DNA of 64,000 bases from Longitalea arenae (GTDB lineage: Bacteria > Bacteroidota > Bacteroidia > Chitinophagales > Chitinophagaceae): contig NZ_JAFFJX010000010.1 in NCBI RefSeq assembly GCF_016924755.1, positions 62,001 through 126,000 on the forward strand, read 5' to 3'. Position numbers and translations under genes: made by a program. Shown in pieces: positions 32,026-40,216 of the stretch. How positions within the stretch are numbered: the stretch's first letter is position 1; every line of letters starts with the position of its first letter. Under the pieces are notes generated by a model that was given only the letters and a program-made list of their open reading frames with translations, was not told the DNA's origin and did not search any database.

Positions 32026-33192
32026 ATGCAAACTTCAAAAAGATTGGAAGGAATTGGCGAATACTATTTTTCGCAAAAGCTGCGCGAGATCGATGAGTTG
32101 AACAAGCAGGGCAAAAATGTGATCAATCTTGGCATTGGCAGTCCCGACCTGCCGCCCCATGCCGATGTGGTAAAGACCCTGCAGGAAGAAAGCGCCAAAC
32201 CCAATGTACATGCTTATCAGAGTTATAAAGGATCGCCGGTATTACGCAAAGCGATCAGCGACTGGTACAGGAAATGGTACGATGTTGAATTGAATGCGGA
32301 TACCGAAATATTACCCCTGCTGGGAAGTAAGGAAGGCATCATGCATATTTGCATGACCTACCTGAATGCAGGCGATAAAGTGCTGGTGCCCAACCCCGGT
32401 TATCCCACCTACAGAAGCGCCGTTAAACTGGCCGGTGGTGAATGCGTTGATTACGACCTTACCGAAGCCAATAACTGGGAACCCGATTTTGATGCGCTGG
32501 ATAAACTGGTGGCTGCCGGCGGCACCTTCAAACTTATGTGGATCAACTATCCGCAAATGCCCACGGGTCAACTACCGTCTGTTAGCCTCTTTGAAAAGAT
32601 AGTGGCCTTTGGTAAAAAGCATCATATTCTTATTTGTCACGATAACCCTTATAGTTTCATCCTCAATGACAACCCAAGCAGTTTACTGCGGGTGCCGGGG
32701 GCGAAAGATATAGCGATAGAACTGAACTCGCTCAGCAAATCGCATAATATGGCCGGCTGGCGGGTAGGGGTATTAAGCGGCGCCAAAGAACGCATCGACG
32801 AAATATTAAGGTTTAAAAGCAATATGGACAGTGGCATGTTCCTGCCTGCACAATTAGCTGCCGCCAAAGCATTACAATTGCCCAAAAGCTGGTACGATGA
32901 AGTGAATGTTATTTATAAAAAGCGCCGCGAAAAAGTTTTTGCGTTGCTCGATCTGCTGCAATGCGTGTATGACAGGAACCAGGCCGGCATGTTCGTTTGG
33001 GCAAAGATCCCGGCCAATTATAAGACCGGTTATGAGCTGAGCGACCAGGTGCTGTACAATACCGGCGTATTCATAACACCCGGGGGCATTTTCGGAAAGG
33101 CCGGTGACGGTTATATCCGGGTGAGCCTGTGCAGTACCGAAGAGAAATTTGCAGAAAGCATTAACCGGATAAAAGCATTTTTAGCAGCATAA
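32026..33192 (+). CDS. Aminotransferase class I/II, probable aromatic or aspartate aminotransferase
   Basis: The 388-residue fold-type I PLP enzyme has NLGIGSPDLPPH, AYQSYKGSPVLRKAISDWYRKWYDV, NPGYPTYRSAVKLAGGE, MWINYPQMPTGQ, CHDNPYSFI and the PLP-lysine segment LNSLSKSHNMAGWRVGVLSG. C-terminal ITPGGIFGKAGDGYIRVSLC carries the carboxylate-binding Arg. Sitting between pheA and tyrA, it most likely transaminates phenylpyruvate and 4-hydroxyphenylpyruvate (or makes arogenate from prephenate). The sequence also resembles LL-diaminopimelate aminotransferase relatives, so specificity is inferred from context. Confidence 0.88.
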   Translation: MQTSKRLEGIGEYYFSQKLREIDELNKQGKNVINLGIGSPDLPPHADVVKTLQEESAKPNVHAYQSYKGSPVLRKAISDWYRKWYDVELNADTEILPLLGSKEGIMHICMTYLNAGDKVLVPNPGYPTYRSAVKLAGGECVDYDLTEANNWEPDFDALDKLVAAGGTFKLMWINYPQMPTGQLPSVSLFEKIVAFGKKHHILICHDNPYSFILNDNPSSLLRVPGAKDIAIELNSLSKSHNMAGWRVGVLSGAKERIDEILRFKSNMDSGMFLPAQLAAAKALQLPKSWYDEVNVIYKKRREKVFALLDLLQCVYDRNQAGMFVWAKIPANYKTGYELSDQVLYNTGVFITPGGIFGKAGDGYIRVSLCSTEEKFAESINRIKAFLAA

Positions 33193-33206
33193 AAAGTCAA
33201 TAGAAG

Positions 33207-34055
33207 ATGTTCAATACCGTTACTATAGTTGGTGTAGGATTGATCAGCGGCTCCTTTAGCCTGGCGCTAAAAGAGCGGGCGCTGGTAAAAAAAGTGATTG
33301 GTGTAAGCCGCACGGAAGCAAGTGCGCAAAAGGCCATTGAGCTGGGACTGATAGATGAAGCCTTATCCCTCGAAGAAGCGGTAAAACAGGCCGATCTCAT
33401 TTATGTGGCCATCCCCGTTGATGCTACCATTGGGGTCATGCAGCAGGTGATGGACATGGTGACCGAGCAGCAGATCGTAGCCGATGCGGGCAGTACCAAA
33501 CATGCGCTTTGCTCAGCGATCGCCGGTCATCCCAAACGCCACCGTTTTGTAGCTACCCACCCGATGTGGGGAACCGAGTACAGCGGTCCGGAAGCAGCCG
33601 TGCGCAATGCCTTTGCCGGCCGCTCCTGTGTGATCTGCGAAAAAGAGAAAAGTGATGCAGCGGCGGTTGCAACCATTGAAGAGGTTTACCGTCAATTAGG
33701 TATGCACCTGGTGTACATGGATGCCGACAGCCATGATATGCATACGGCCTATGTGAGCCATATTTCACACATCACTTCCTTTGCCCTGGCCAACACGGTA
33801 CTGGAAAAGGAGAAAGAAGAGGATACCATTTTTGAACTGGCCGGTGGTGGTTTTGAAAGTACGGTTCGTTTAGCCAAAAGTAATCCCGCCATGTGGGTGC
33901 CTATTTTTAAACAGAACCGCGAGCATGTGCTGGATGTGCTGAATGAACATATCAGCCAGCTGCGCAAGTTCAAAGCCTGCCTGGAGAAGGAGAACTATGC
34001 TTATTTACTGGAGTTAATAGAACAGGCGAATAAGATTAAACGGATATTAAAATGA
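33207..34055 (+). CDS. tyrA: Prephenate dehydrogenase
   Basis: The 282-residue protein has an N-terminal Rossmann motif VTIVGVGLISGSFSLALKERALVKKVIGVSRT (GxGxxxG), IYVAIPVDATIGVMQQV and VADAGSTKHALC, then FVATHPMWGTEYSGPEAA with the catalytic His, and a helical C-terminal dimerisation domain (AYVSHISHITSFALANTVL, ELAGGGFESTVRLAKSNPAMWVPIFKQNREHVLDVL). It oxidatively decarboxylates prephenate to 4-hydroxyphenylpyruvate for tyrosine. No ACT domain is fused. It begins 14 bases after the aminotransferase gene and is probably in the same attenuated transcript. Confidence 0.94.
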   Translation: MFNTVTIVGVGLISGSFSLALKERALVKKVIGVSRTEASAQKAIELGLIDEALSLEEAVKQADLIYVAIPVDATIGVMQQVMDMVTEQQIVADAGSTKHALCSAIAGHPKRHRFVATHPMWGTEYSGPEAAVRNAFAGRSCVICEKEKSDAAAVATIEEVYRQLGMHLVYMDADSHDMHTAYVSHISHITSFALANTVLEKEKEEDTIFELAGGGFESTVRLAKSNPAMWVPIFKQNREHVLDVLNEHISQLRKFKACLEKENYAYLLELIEQANKIKRILK

Positions 34056-34141
34056 GTTACAGGTTACAAGTCCCAGGTTACAAGTGCTGGTCAAATGGTA
34101 CCTGTATTCCCTGTAACCTGCAACCTGAACCCTGTAACTGC
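34055..34141. repeat. GTTACAG inverted heptad array at the tyrA stop codon
   Basis: The left arm (GTTACAGGTTACAAG, CCAGGTTACAAG) begins at the TGA stop. The right arm (CCTGTAACCTGCAACCTG, CCTGTAAC) follows a loop of about 30 bases. Confidence 0.9.
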
Positions 34142-34233
34142 ATTGTTTATTGCTGGATCATAGTGCCCCAAAAGGGTGCTAAAAAGGCTGAACAGTTGAG
34201 TGCATAATCAAATTGCTCTTTGAACAGGATTAA

Positions 34234-34265
34234 GTTGGTCGACGGCCATAATAACAGTACCTTTG
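34234..34265 (+). promoter_or_regulatory. Promoter of the DEAD-box helicase gene
   Basis: GTTG (34234-34237), 20 bases, then TACCTTTG (34258-34265). It lies inside the upstream-extended reading frame and so supports the ATG at 34283 rather than a start at 34220. Confidence 0.6.
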
Positions 34266-34282
34266 CGCCAAATTTTCTGACT

Positions 34283-35953
34283 ATGATAACATTTGATGCA
34301 TTGGGTTTAGATGAGCGGCTAATACAGGCTACCAATGCTTTAGGATATGTTAACCCCACCCCGATACAGGAACAAGCCATTCCTGTGTTGTTGAGCGGGA
34401 CAAAGGATCTGGTGGGACTGGCGCAAACAGGTACCGGTAAAACGGCTGCATTTGGGTTGCCCCTGTTGCATTTGGTAAATGAGCAGTTGAAGCATCCCCA
34501 GGCATTAGTGGTGTGTCCGACAAGAGAGTTGTGCATGCAGATCGTTAATGAAGTTGAAGGGTTCAAAAAATTTATACCCGGTATGTATGTGGCGGCCGTA
34601 TATGGCGGCGCCCCGATAGGCCAGCAGATCCGCGAGTTGAGAAGAGGCGTACAGATAGTAGTAGCCACACCCGGCCGTTTGATCGATCTTATAGAACGCA
34701 AGGCCATTGACCTGGAACAGATCCATTATGTAATTCTCGACGAAGCCGATGAAATGCTGAACATGGGTTTCCAGGAAGATATTGAATTCATTTTAAAGAA
34801 CACCCCCAAACGGGAAGCTACATGGTTGTTCAGTGCTACCATGCCACCGGAAATACGCCGGGTAAGCAAGCGCTACATGAAAGAGCCCGTGGAAGTGACT
34901 GTGGGCAAAGTGAATTCAGCGAACAAGAACATCGATCACCAGTATTATGTAACCAGTGCACAGCACCGGTATGAAGCGCTGAAACGATTGATCGATTTCA
35001 ACCCCGGCATTTACGGCATCATTTTTACGCGTACCAAGGCCGATGCCCAGGATATTGCCGAGAAATTGACCCGCGAAGGGTACGACATCGACGCATTGCA
35101 TGGCGACCTTACACAGCAGCAACGCGACAAAGTGATGGGTGATTTCAGGGATAAGACCTTACAGCTCTTAATAGCAACGGATGTGGCCGCCCGCGGTATC
35201 GATGTATCGGGCATTACCCATGTGATCAACTATGAGCTGCCCGATGATGTGGAAGTATACACCCATAGAAGCGGACGTACCGGCCGTGCCGGTAAAACCG
35301 GGGTGTGTATGTCTATCGTGCACGTGCGTGAGCTCGGTAAGATGCGGCAGATCCAAACCATTGTACAGGCGCCTTTCCATAAGCTGGAGATTCCCACCGG
35401 CAAAGATGTTTGCCGCAAACAGTTCTACCACTTTATGGATAAGCTGTTGAGCCTGGAAGTGAACCACGGCGATTATGAGACCTATGTGCCCATGCTCGAG
35501 GAGAAATTTGCTGAAATGAGCAAGGAGGAGATCCTGAAACGTGTGGCCGCCCTGGAGTTTGACCGCTTTTTGAAATATTATGAGAACGCCGAAGACCTCA
35601 ACGTGCGGGAACAACGCCGCGAAAGAGGCGAACGTTTGACCGTTCGGCGCGATGGCGACAGAAAAGCCTACACCGATACCAGGGGCCGCAAATTCAGCGC
35701 TGGTGGAGGTGATTATACCAAGTTATTTGTGAACCTGGGTACCAAAGACGGTTTTTATAAAGCCAGTTTCCTGCAGTTCATTTTAGATATGAGCGAATTG
35801 CAGAAAGAAGTACTCGGCAGAATAGATATGAAGGAAATGAATAGCTGGATCGAAATTGATAAACGGGCTGCCCGTCAGATGATCCAGGCTATTGACGGAA
35901 GGAATTACAAGGGAAGAAGGATCAGGATGAATGAAGCCGATAGCAGACGGTAA
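34283..35953 (+). CDS. DEAD-box RNA helicase with DbpA-type RNA-binding domain
   Basis: The product is about 556 residues from ATG 34283 (MITFDALGLDERLIQATNALGY). Helicase motifs in order: Q motif NPTPIQEQAI, AQTGTGKT (I), PTRELCMQI (Ia), TPGRLIDLI (Ib), VLDEADEML (II), FSATMPPE (III), IIFTRTKADAQDIAE (IV), DVAARGIDVSGITHVINYELP (V) and HRSGRTGRAG (VI). The C-terminus (about 460-556) has the DbpA/CsdA RNA-binding fold (KLFVNLGTKDGFYKASFLQFIL). CsdA/DeaD-type helicases assist ribosome assembly and mRNA turnover, especially in the cold. It sits inside the aromatic cluster but has its own promoter and is flanked by repeat hairpins, so it is probably a separate transcription unit. Confidence 0.94.
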   Translation: MITFDALGLDERLIQATNALGYVNPTPIQEQAIPVLLSGTKDLVGLAQTGTGKTAAFGLPLLHLVNEQLKHPQALVVCPTRELCMQIVNEVEGFKKFIPGMYVAAVYGGAPIGQQIRELRRGVQIVVATPGRLIDLIERKAIDLEQIHYVILDEADEMLNMGFQEDIEFILKNTPKREATWLFSATMPPEIRRVSKRYMKEPVEVTVGKVNSANKNIDHQYYVTSAQHRYEALKRLIDFNPGIYGIIFTRTKADAQDIAEKLTREGYDIDALHGDLTQQQRDKVMGDFRDKTLQLLIATDVAARGIDVSGITHVINYELPDDVEVYTHRSGRTGRAGKTGVCMSIVHVRELGKMRQIQTIVQAPFHKLEIPTGKDVCRKQFYHFMDKLLSLEVNHGDYETYVPMLEEKFAEMSKEEILKRVAALEFDRFLKYYENAEDLNVREQRRERGERLTVRRDGDRKAYTDTRGRKFSAGGGDYTKLFVNLGTKDGFYKASFLQFILDMSELQKEVLGRIDMKEMNSWIEIDKRAARQMIQAIDGRNYKGRRIRMNEADSRR

Positions 35954-36059
35954 CCCAATTAGCTAATTAGCTGATTTGCTAATGTGCTAATTGGAATACA
36001 ACGACTGAACATTTAAAAATCAATTAGCATATTAGCACATTATCACATTAGCAAATTAA
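35953..36059. repeat. Octad inverted array (AATTAGCT / AATTTGCT) after the helicase gene
   Basis: The left arm (35957-35993) has AATTAGCTAATTAGCTGATTTGC-type octads. The right arm (36023-36058) has CATATTAGCACATTATCACATTAGC-type words. It begins at the helicase stop codon. Confidence 0.88.
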
Positions 36060-36065
36060 CTTTTT

Positions 36066-37154
36066 ATGCAACAAACATCAACAACCATGAGAGAGACCGT
36101 GCAACAGGTATGGAAGAAGCGCCCGATGATCATCAGTGGACCTTGCAGTGCCGAAACAGAAGAGCAGGTACTGGAAACCGCTACCCGGCTGGCGAAAACA
36201 GGTAAGGTAGACATGCTGCGTGCCGGCATTTGGAAACCGCGTACACGTCCCGGAAGTTTTGAAGGTATCGGAACGAAAGGATTACCCTGGATGCAGCAGG
36301 CTAAAAAGATCACCGGTTTACCAGTGACTGTAGAAGTAGCTACCGCAAAACAGGTAGAAGATGCACTGACCTTCGACGTAGACGTATTATGGATCGGCGC
36401 CCGTACTACCGTTAACCCGTTCAGCGTACAGGAAGTAGCGGATGCTTTGCGTGGTGTTGATGTACCCGTGTTGATCAAAAACCCTATCAATCCCGACCTG
36501 GAACTGTGGACCGGTGCCGTGGAGCGCGTAGCCAAAGCAGGTATCAAACAAATTGGTTTGATCCACCGCGGTTTCAGTTCTTATGGTAATACCGAATACC
36601 GGAATGCGCCCATGTGGCACCTGGCTATCGAAATGAAACGCCGCAATCCGGAATTATTAATGATCAATGACCCTTCCCATATCAGCGGCCGCCGCGATAT
36701 CCTGCTCGATGTAGCGCAGAAAGCGATTGACCTGGATATGGATGGTTTGATCATTGAAAGCCATATAGATCCTGATAAAGCCTGGAGCGATGCCAAACAA
36801 CAGGTCACTCCTGAAAGACTGGGTGAAATGATTGGCCAGATCGCATGGCGCAGAGAAGATATCAACTCCGAAGAATATCATGCCGCTCTTGAAAAATTGC
36901 GTCAGCAGATCAATCACCTCGATGATGAACTGATGCAGATCTTAAGTCAGCGTATGAGCATTGCAGAAAAAATAGGCGAATACAAAAAGAACAACAATAT
37001 CACCATTCTGCAAACCAACCGCTGGAATGAGATCCTTGACAGAGCATTCAAAAAAGGTGAAAAACTGAACCTGAGCAAAGAGTTCATCACCAAATATTTT
37101 GATGCTGTACACATGGAGAGCATTAACCACCAGAATAAGATCATGAATTCATAA
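36066..37154 (+). CDS. Bifunctional DAHP synthase / chorismate mutase
   Basis: The 362-residue protein has an N-terminal class I beta DAHP synthase (KDO8P-synthase-like) with ISGPCSAETEEQVLETA, MLRAGIWKPRTRPGSFEG, PVTVEVATAKQVEDAL, WIGARTTVNPFSVQEVADAL, VLIKNPINPD, GLIHRGFSSYG, DPSHISGRRD and LIIESHIDPDKAWSDAKQQVTPE. From about residue 270 follows an AroQ chorismate mutase (ALEKLRQQINHLDDELMQILSQRMSIAEKIGEYKKNNN). It carries out the first shikimate step and the chorismate-to-prephenate step, complementing the separate pheA and tyrA genes. This fusion is common in Bacteroidota. Codon start 36066 is used; an internal ATG (36090) is also possible. Confidence 0.95.
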   Translation: MQQTSTTMRETVQQVWKKRPMIISGPCSAETEEQVLETATRLAKTGKVDMLRAGIWKPRTRPGSFEGIGTKGLPWMQQAKKITGLPVTVEVATAKQVEDALTFDVDVLWIGARTTVNPFSVQEVADALRGVDVPVLIKNPINPDLELWTGAVERVAKAGIKQIGLIHRGFSSYGNTEYRNAPMWHLAIEMKRRNPELLMINDPSHISGRRDILLDVAQKAIDLDMDGLIIESHIDPDKAWSDAKQQVTPERLGEMIGQIAWRREDINSEEYHAALEKLRQQINHLDDELMQILSQRMSIAEKIGEYKKNNNITILQTNRWNEILDRAFKKGEKLNLSKEFITKYFDAVHMESINHQNKIMNS

Positions 37155-37155
37155 A

Positions 37156-37256
37156 GGTCAATAGTCAATGGTCAATGGTCAATAGATGTCGAATTCCGTA
37201 ATGACTGATTGAATTTCGAAAGTTATTCACCATTGATCATTCACCATTCACAAAGT
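37156..37256. repeat. GGTCAAT inverted heptad array between the DAHP synthase and transposase genes
   Basis: The left arm is GGTCAATAGTCAATGG-type heptads (37157-37186), and the right arm is TTCACCATTGATCATTCACC (37227-37251), its imperfect complement. It is the same word family as the outer arms of 10188-10625. It starts two bases after the DAHP synthase stop and ends eight bases before the transposase ATG. Confidence 0.9.
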
Positions 37257-37264
37257 TTTCTAAT

Positions 37265-37693
37265 ATGACAAGCCCAAACAGCAAAGTGTATTTGTTCATT
37301 CATGTGATCACCTGTGTAAAGAACAAAGAGCCTTTGTTGACAAAGCCTGTTCGTACTGTTTTATTTGCACACATTAAAAAGCATGCAGGTGAAAATGGCA
37401 TCAATGTGCTGTCGGTGAATGGCACAGATGACCATATGCATGCTGTGGTGCAAATGATGCCTACCCAGAATCTGGCCCAGATCATGAAAAGCATCCGCGC
37501 AGAATCAGCCGCCTGGATCAATGAAGGCAATTTCATCAAAAGCCATTTTGAGTGGGAAGAAAGCTTCGCCGCCTTAAGCGTTAGCCCCAGCAGTGTAAAG
37601 CAGGTGCTTGATTATCTTGAAAAACAGGAAGAACATCATAAAACGAAGACGCTGGAAAGTGAACTGGAAGTGTTTCAGAAAATTCAGATTTGA
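37265..37693 (+). CDS. IS200/IS605-type Y1 transposase (TnpA, HUH)
   Basis: The 142-residue protein matches the Y1 TnpA family. It has an N-terminal VYLFIHVITCVKNKEPLL, the HUH metal motif in VNGTDDHMHAVVQMM (H-M-H), NLAQIMKSIRAESAAWINE, FEWEESFAALSVSPSSV, and the candidate catalytic Tyr in VLDYLEKQEEHHKTKT. All key residues are present, so the enzyme could be active. It stands alone (no TnpB), nine bases upstream of aroB and eight bases after a heptad array, in the middle of the aromatic cluster. Its position suggests either a recent insertion or a domesticated, single-copy Y1 enzyme like those associated with REP repeats. Confidence 0.88.
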   Translation: MTSPNSKVYLFIHVITCVKNKEPLLTKPVRTVLFAHIKKHAGENGINVLSVNGTDDHMHAVVQMMPTQNLAQIMKSIRAESAAWINEGNFIKSHFEWEESFAALSVSPSSVKQVLDYLEKQEEHHKTKTLESELEVFQKIQI

Positions 37694-37702
37694 TTAGCCC
37701 AT

Positions 37703-38725
37703 ATGCAAACAAAAAGTTACCGGTTTACAGCGGCCACCGTGAATTATTATTTCGATGCTGATTTTTCCCGACTGGAAAAAATGATCGGAAAAGAAAACGC
37801 GGTGCTGATCACTGATGAACATATATTCCAGGCCCATAAAAAAAAGCTGAAGGGATGGAACTGCATTTCCCTGAAGCCCGGTGAAGAATATAAGGTGCAG
37901 GCTACCGTTGATTCGATCATTGAACAACTGATCGAATTTAAGGCCGACCGAAGTACCTGGCTCATAGGCATTGGCGGCGGTGTTGTAACCGATATTACAG
38001 GTTATGTGGCCGCTGTGTATATGCGCGGCATCCGGTGTGGTTTTGTGCCTACCACCATCCTGGCCATGGTAGATGCTTCCATCGGCGGCAAGAACGGCAT
38101 TGATGTAGGCATTTATAAAAACCTCGTTGGTACCATCCGCCAGCCGCAATTCCTGTTGTACGATTACAGCTTCCTGAAATCGCTGCCCAAACAGGAATGG
38201 GTGAACGGTTTTGCAGAGATCATTAAACACGGTTGCATCAAAGACCTGTCTTTATTCAAAGAACTTGAAAAGAACAAGCTCACCCATTATCAGAAAAATA
38301 AACCGGCTTTGGCCAAACTCATTCGCCGGAATGCCGATATAAAATCAACCGTAGTACAGGCCGATGAATTTGAGAAAGCAGAACGGCGCCTGCTGAATTT
38401 TGGTCATACCCTGGGGCATGCTATTGAAAATATGTATGAGCTCAGCCATGGCCAGGCCATCAGTATCGGAATGACGGCCGCCTGCCAGATCTCGCAAAAG
38501 CTGGTGCGTTTTAAAGACAGTGAGCGGGTTATTCAAACGCTTGACCAATACGGATTGCCAACGCTTGCCAACTTCGATAAACCAAAAGCCTTTGAAGTGT
38601 TGAAGATGGATAAAAAGCGGGAGCAAAAAGAAATGAACTTCGTGTTGTTGGAGAAGCTGGGAAAGGGAATCGTTAAACCTATACCCATGACGGAGTTGGA
38701 GACAATTATTAATGAACTTAGTTAA
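37703..38725 (+). CDS. aroB: 3-dehydroquinate synthase
   Basis: The 340-residue NAD-dependent enzyme has WLIGIGGGVVTDITGYVAAVYMRGI (NAD loop), FVPTTILAMVDASIGGKNGID, GTIRQPQFLLYD, EWVNGFAEIIKHGCIKD, RRLLNFGHTLGHAIENMYELSHGQAISIGM (metal-binding His residues) and LKMDKKREQKEMNFVLL. It converts DAHP to 3-dehydroquinate, the second shikimate step. It starts nine bases after the transposase gene, implying that transcription must pass through that gene or start within it. Confidence 0.95.
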   Translation: MQTKSYRFTAATVNYYFDADFSRLEKMIGKENAVLITDEHIFQAHKKKLKGWNCISLKPGEEYKVQATVDSIIEQLIEFKADRSTWLIGIGGGVVTDITGYVAAVYMRGIRCGFVPTTILAMVDASIGGKNGIDVGIYKNLVGTIRQPQFLLYDYSFLKSLPKQEWVNGFAEIIKHGCIKDLSLFKELEKNKLTHYQKNKPALAKLIRRNADIKSTVVQADEFEKAERRLLNFGHTLGHAIENMYELSHGQAISIGMTAACQISQKLVRFKDSERVIQTLDQYGLPTLANFDKPKAFEVLKMDKKREQKEMNFVLLEKLGKGIVKPIPMTELETIINELS

Positions 38726-38766
38726 CCAGTTGAACAGTTAACGAGTTTACTGTTCAAGTTTCAACT
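38722..38766. repeat. Short inverted array between aroB and aroA
   Basis: The left arm GTTAACCAGTTGAACAG overlaps the aroB TAA, and the right arm CTGTTCAAGTTTCAAC is its imperfect complement around GTTTA. Confidence 0.8.
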
Positions 38767-38768
38767 TT

Positions 38769-40055
38769 ATGATCGTAACAATTCAACCATCTGAAATAAA
38801 AGGCAGCATCCAGGCGCCTGCCTCCAAAAGCTCGATGCAAAGAGGATGTGCAGCGTCACTACTCTTCAAGGGTACCACCATCATCCGCAATCCCGGTCAT
38901 TCAAACGACGATAAAGCGGCGTTAGGTGTTATCAGGGATCTGGGTGCGGTAGTGGAGAAAATGGATGACGGTAGCTTACAGGTCACCGGCAGCGGTGTAA
39001 ATCCTGAAAGCGGGGCCGTTAATTGCGGAGAGAGTGGTTTGGGGATCAGGATGTTCACGCCCATTATTTCCTTAAGCAATAAACAGATCACCATCAATGG
39101 CGAAGGCAGCCTGGTGAACCGTCCCATGGATTTCTTCGACGAAGTGTTGCCGCAGCTGGGCGTTCAGATCATTTCCCGCAAAGGCAAATTGCCCTTGCAG
39201 GTGAAGGGCCCCCTGCAGCCAAAAAATATTACGATCGATGGTTCTTTGAGCTCACAGTTCTTAACCGGTTTGTTATTCGGTTATGCGGCTTCGAACGCCA
39301 ACAATGTTACCATTACCGTGAACAACCTGAAGAGTAAACCGTATATCGATCTTACCTTAACGGTCATGAAGCAGTTTGGCTGGCAGGTAGAGAACCGGAA
39401 TTATGAGGAGTTTCGTTTTACAGGAAATCCCAACCCGCCATCGCAACGGATCACGTATACCGTAGAAGGCGATTGGAGCGGAGCCGCCTTCCTGCTGGTA
39501 ACGGGCGCCATAGCCGGTGATATTACGGTCATGGGACTGGATGTGCAATCGACCCAGGCCGACCGCGCCGTGCTGCAGGCATTACAGGCTTGTGGCGCAA
39601 AAATGTCCATTCAGGCTGAACAGATAGAGATCGGTCCGGCCTCGTTAAAAGCCTTCCAGTTCGATGCAACAGAATGTCCTGACCTGTTTCCGCCCCTGGT
39701 AGCTTTGGCTGCTTATTGCAAAGGCACCACGGTCATTGAAGGCGTGAAGCGCTTAACCCATAAGGAAAGCAACCGGGCCTTAACGCTGCAGGAAGAGTTT
39801 GGTAAAATGGGCATTGAAATAGAGCTGCAGGATGACCTGATGCTGATCAAGGGTGGTAATGGCGTGAAAGGGGCGGCAGTCCATTCGCACCATGATCACC
39901 GTATTGCGATGGCCTGCGCCGTAGCCGCTTTAAAAGCGACCGGAGAAACCATTATCAGCGAAGCACAGGCCATTAACAAATCGTATCCTGATTTTTATGA
40001 GCATATTGCTGCTTTGGGAGCGGTGGTAAACAAAGAGAAAGAAAGCGCGAAATAG
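38769..40055 (+). CDS. aroA: 5-enolpyruvylshikimate-3-phosphate synthase
   Basis: The 428-residue protein has IQAPASKSSMQRGCAASLLF (PEP/S3P-binding Lys, about residues 13-33), NCGESGLGIRMFTPI, GSLVNRPMDFFDEVLPQLG, GSLSSQFLTGLLFGYA, GDWSGAAFLLVTGAI, DLFPPLVALAAYCKG, RLTHKESNRALTLQEEFGKMG and HHDHRIAMACAVAAL. The loop around residue 80, NCGESGLGIRM, departs from the common NAGTAMRPL motif of class I enzymes, which is the region that governs glyphosate sensitivity; this suggests a more divergent class. It acts at the sixth shikimate step. It follows aroB after a 43-bp hairpin-forming gap. Confidence 0.93.
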   Translation: MIVTIQPSEIKGSIQAPASKSSMQRGCAASLLFKGTTIIRNPGHSNDDKAALGVIRDLGAVVEKMDDGSLQVTGSGVNPESGAVNCGESGLGIRMFTPIISLSNKQITINGEGSLVNRPMDFFDEVLPQLGVQIISRKGKLPLQVKGPLQPKNITIDGSLSSQFLTGLLFGYAASNANNVTITVNNLKSKPYIDLTLTVMKQFGWQVENRNYEEFRFTGNPNPPSQRITYTVEGDWSGAAFLLVTGAIAGDITVMGLDVQSTQADRAVLQALQACGAKMSIQAEQIEIGPASLKAFQFDATECPDLFPPLVALAAYCKGTTVIEGVKRLTHKESNRALTLQEEFGKMGIEIELQDDLMLIKGGNGVKGAAVHSHHDHRIAMACAVAALKATGETIISEAQAINKSYPDFYEHIAALGAVVNKEKESAK

Positions 40056-40080
40056 GAATAAAGAGAGATCTGTATTGTAA

Positions 40081-40150
40081 CCAGGAGTTACAAGTTACAG
40101 GTTACATGTTCCAGGGCAAGACGATGAAGCCATGTAACCTGTAACATATT
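40081..40150. repeat. GTTACAG inverted heptad array between aroA and aroC
   Basis: Left words AGTTACAAGTTACAGGTTACATG (in part) and right words CATGTAACCTGTAACATA surround a loop near 40111-40130. Confidence 0.88.
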
Positions 40151-40216
40151 GTTAGTTGCTGCAGGCATTTCGTATTCTGAAGCGCTCTAATATTAAACGA
40201 AGAACTCACTAAAACA

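Noticed and set aside
34220-34282. 21-codon extension of the DEAD-box helicase
   Set aside because: The predicted promoter lies within it, and the family normally starts near the F..L.L Q-motif leader.
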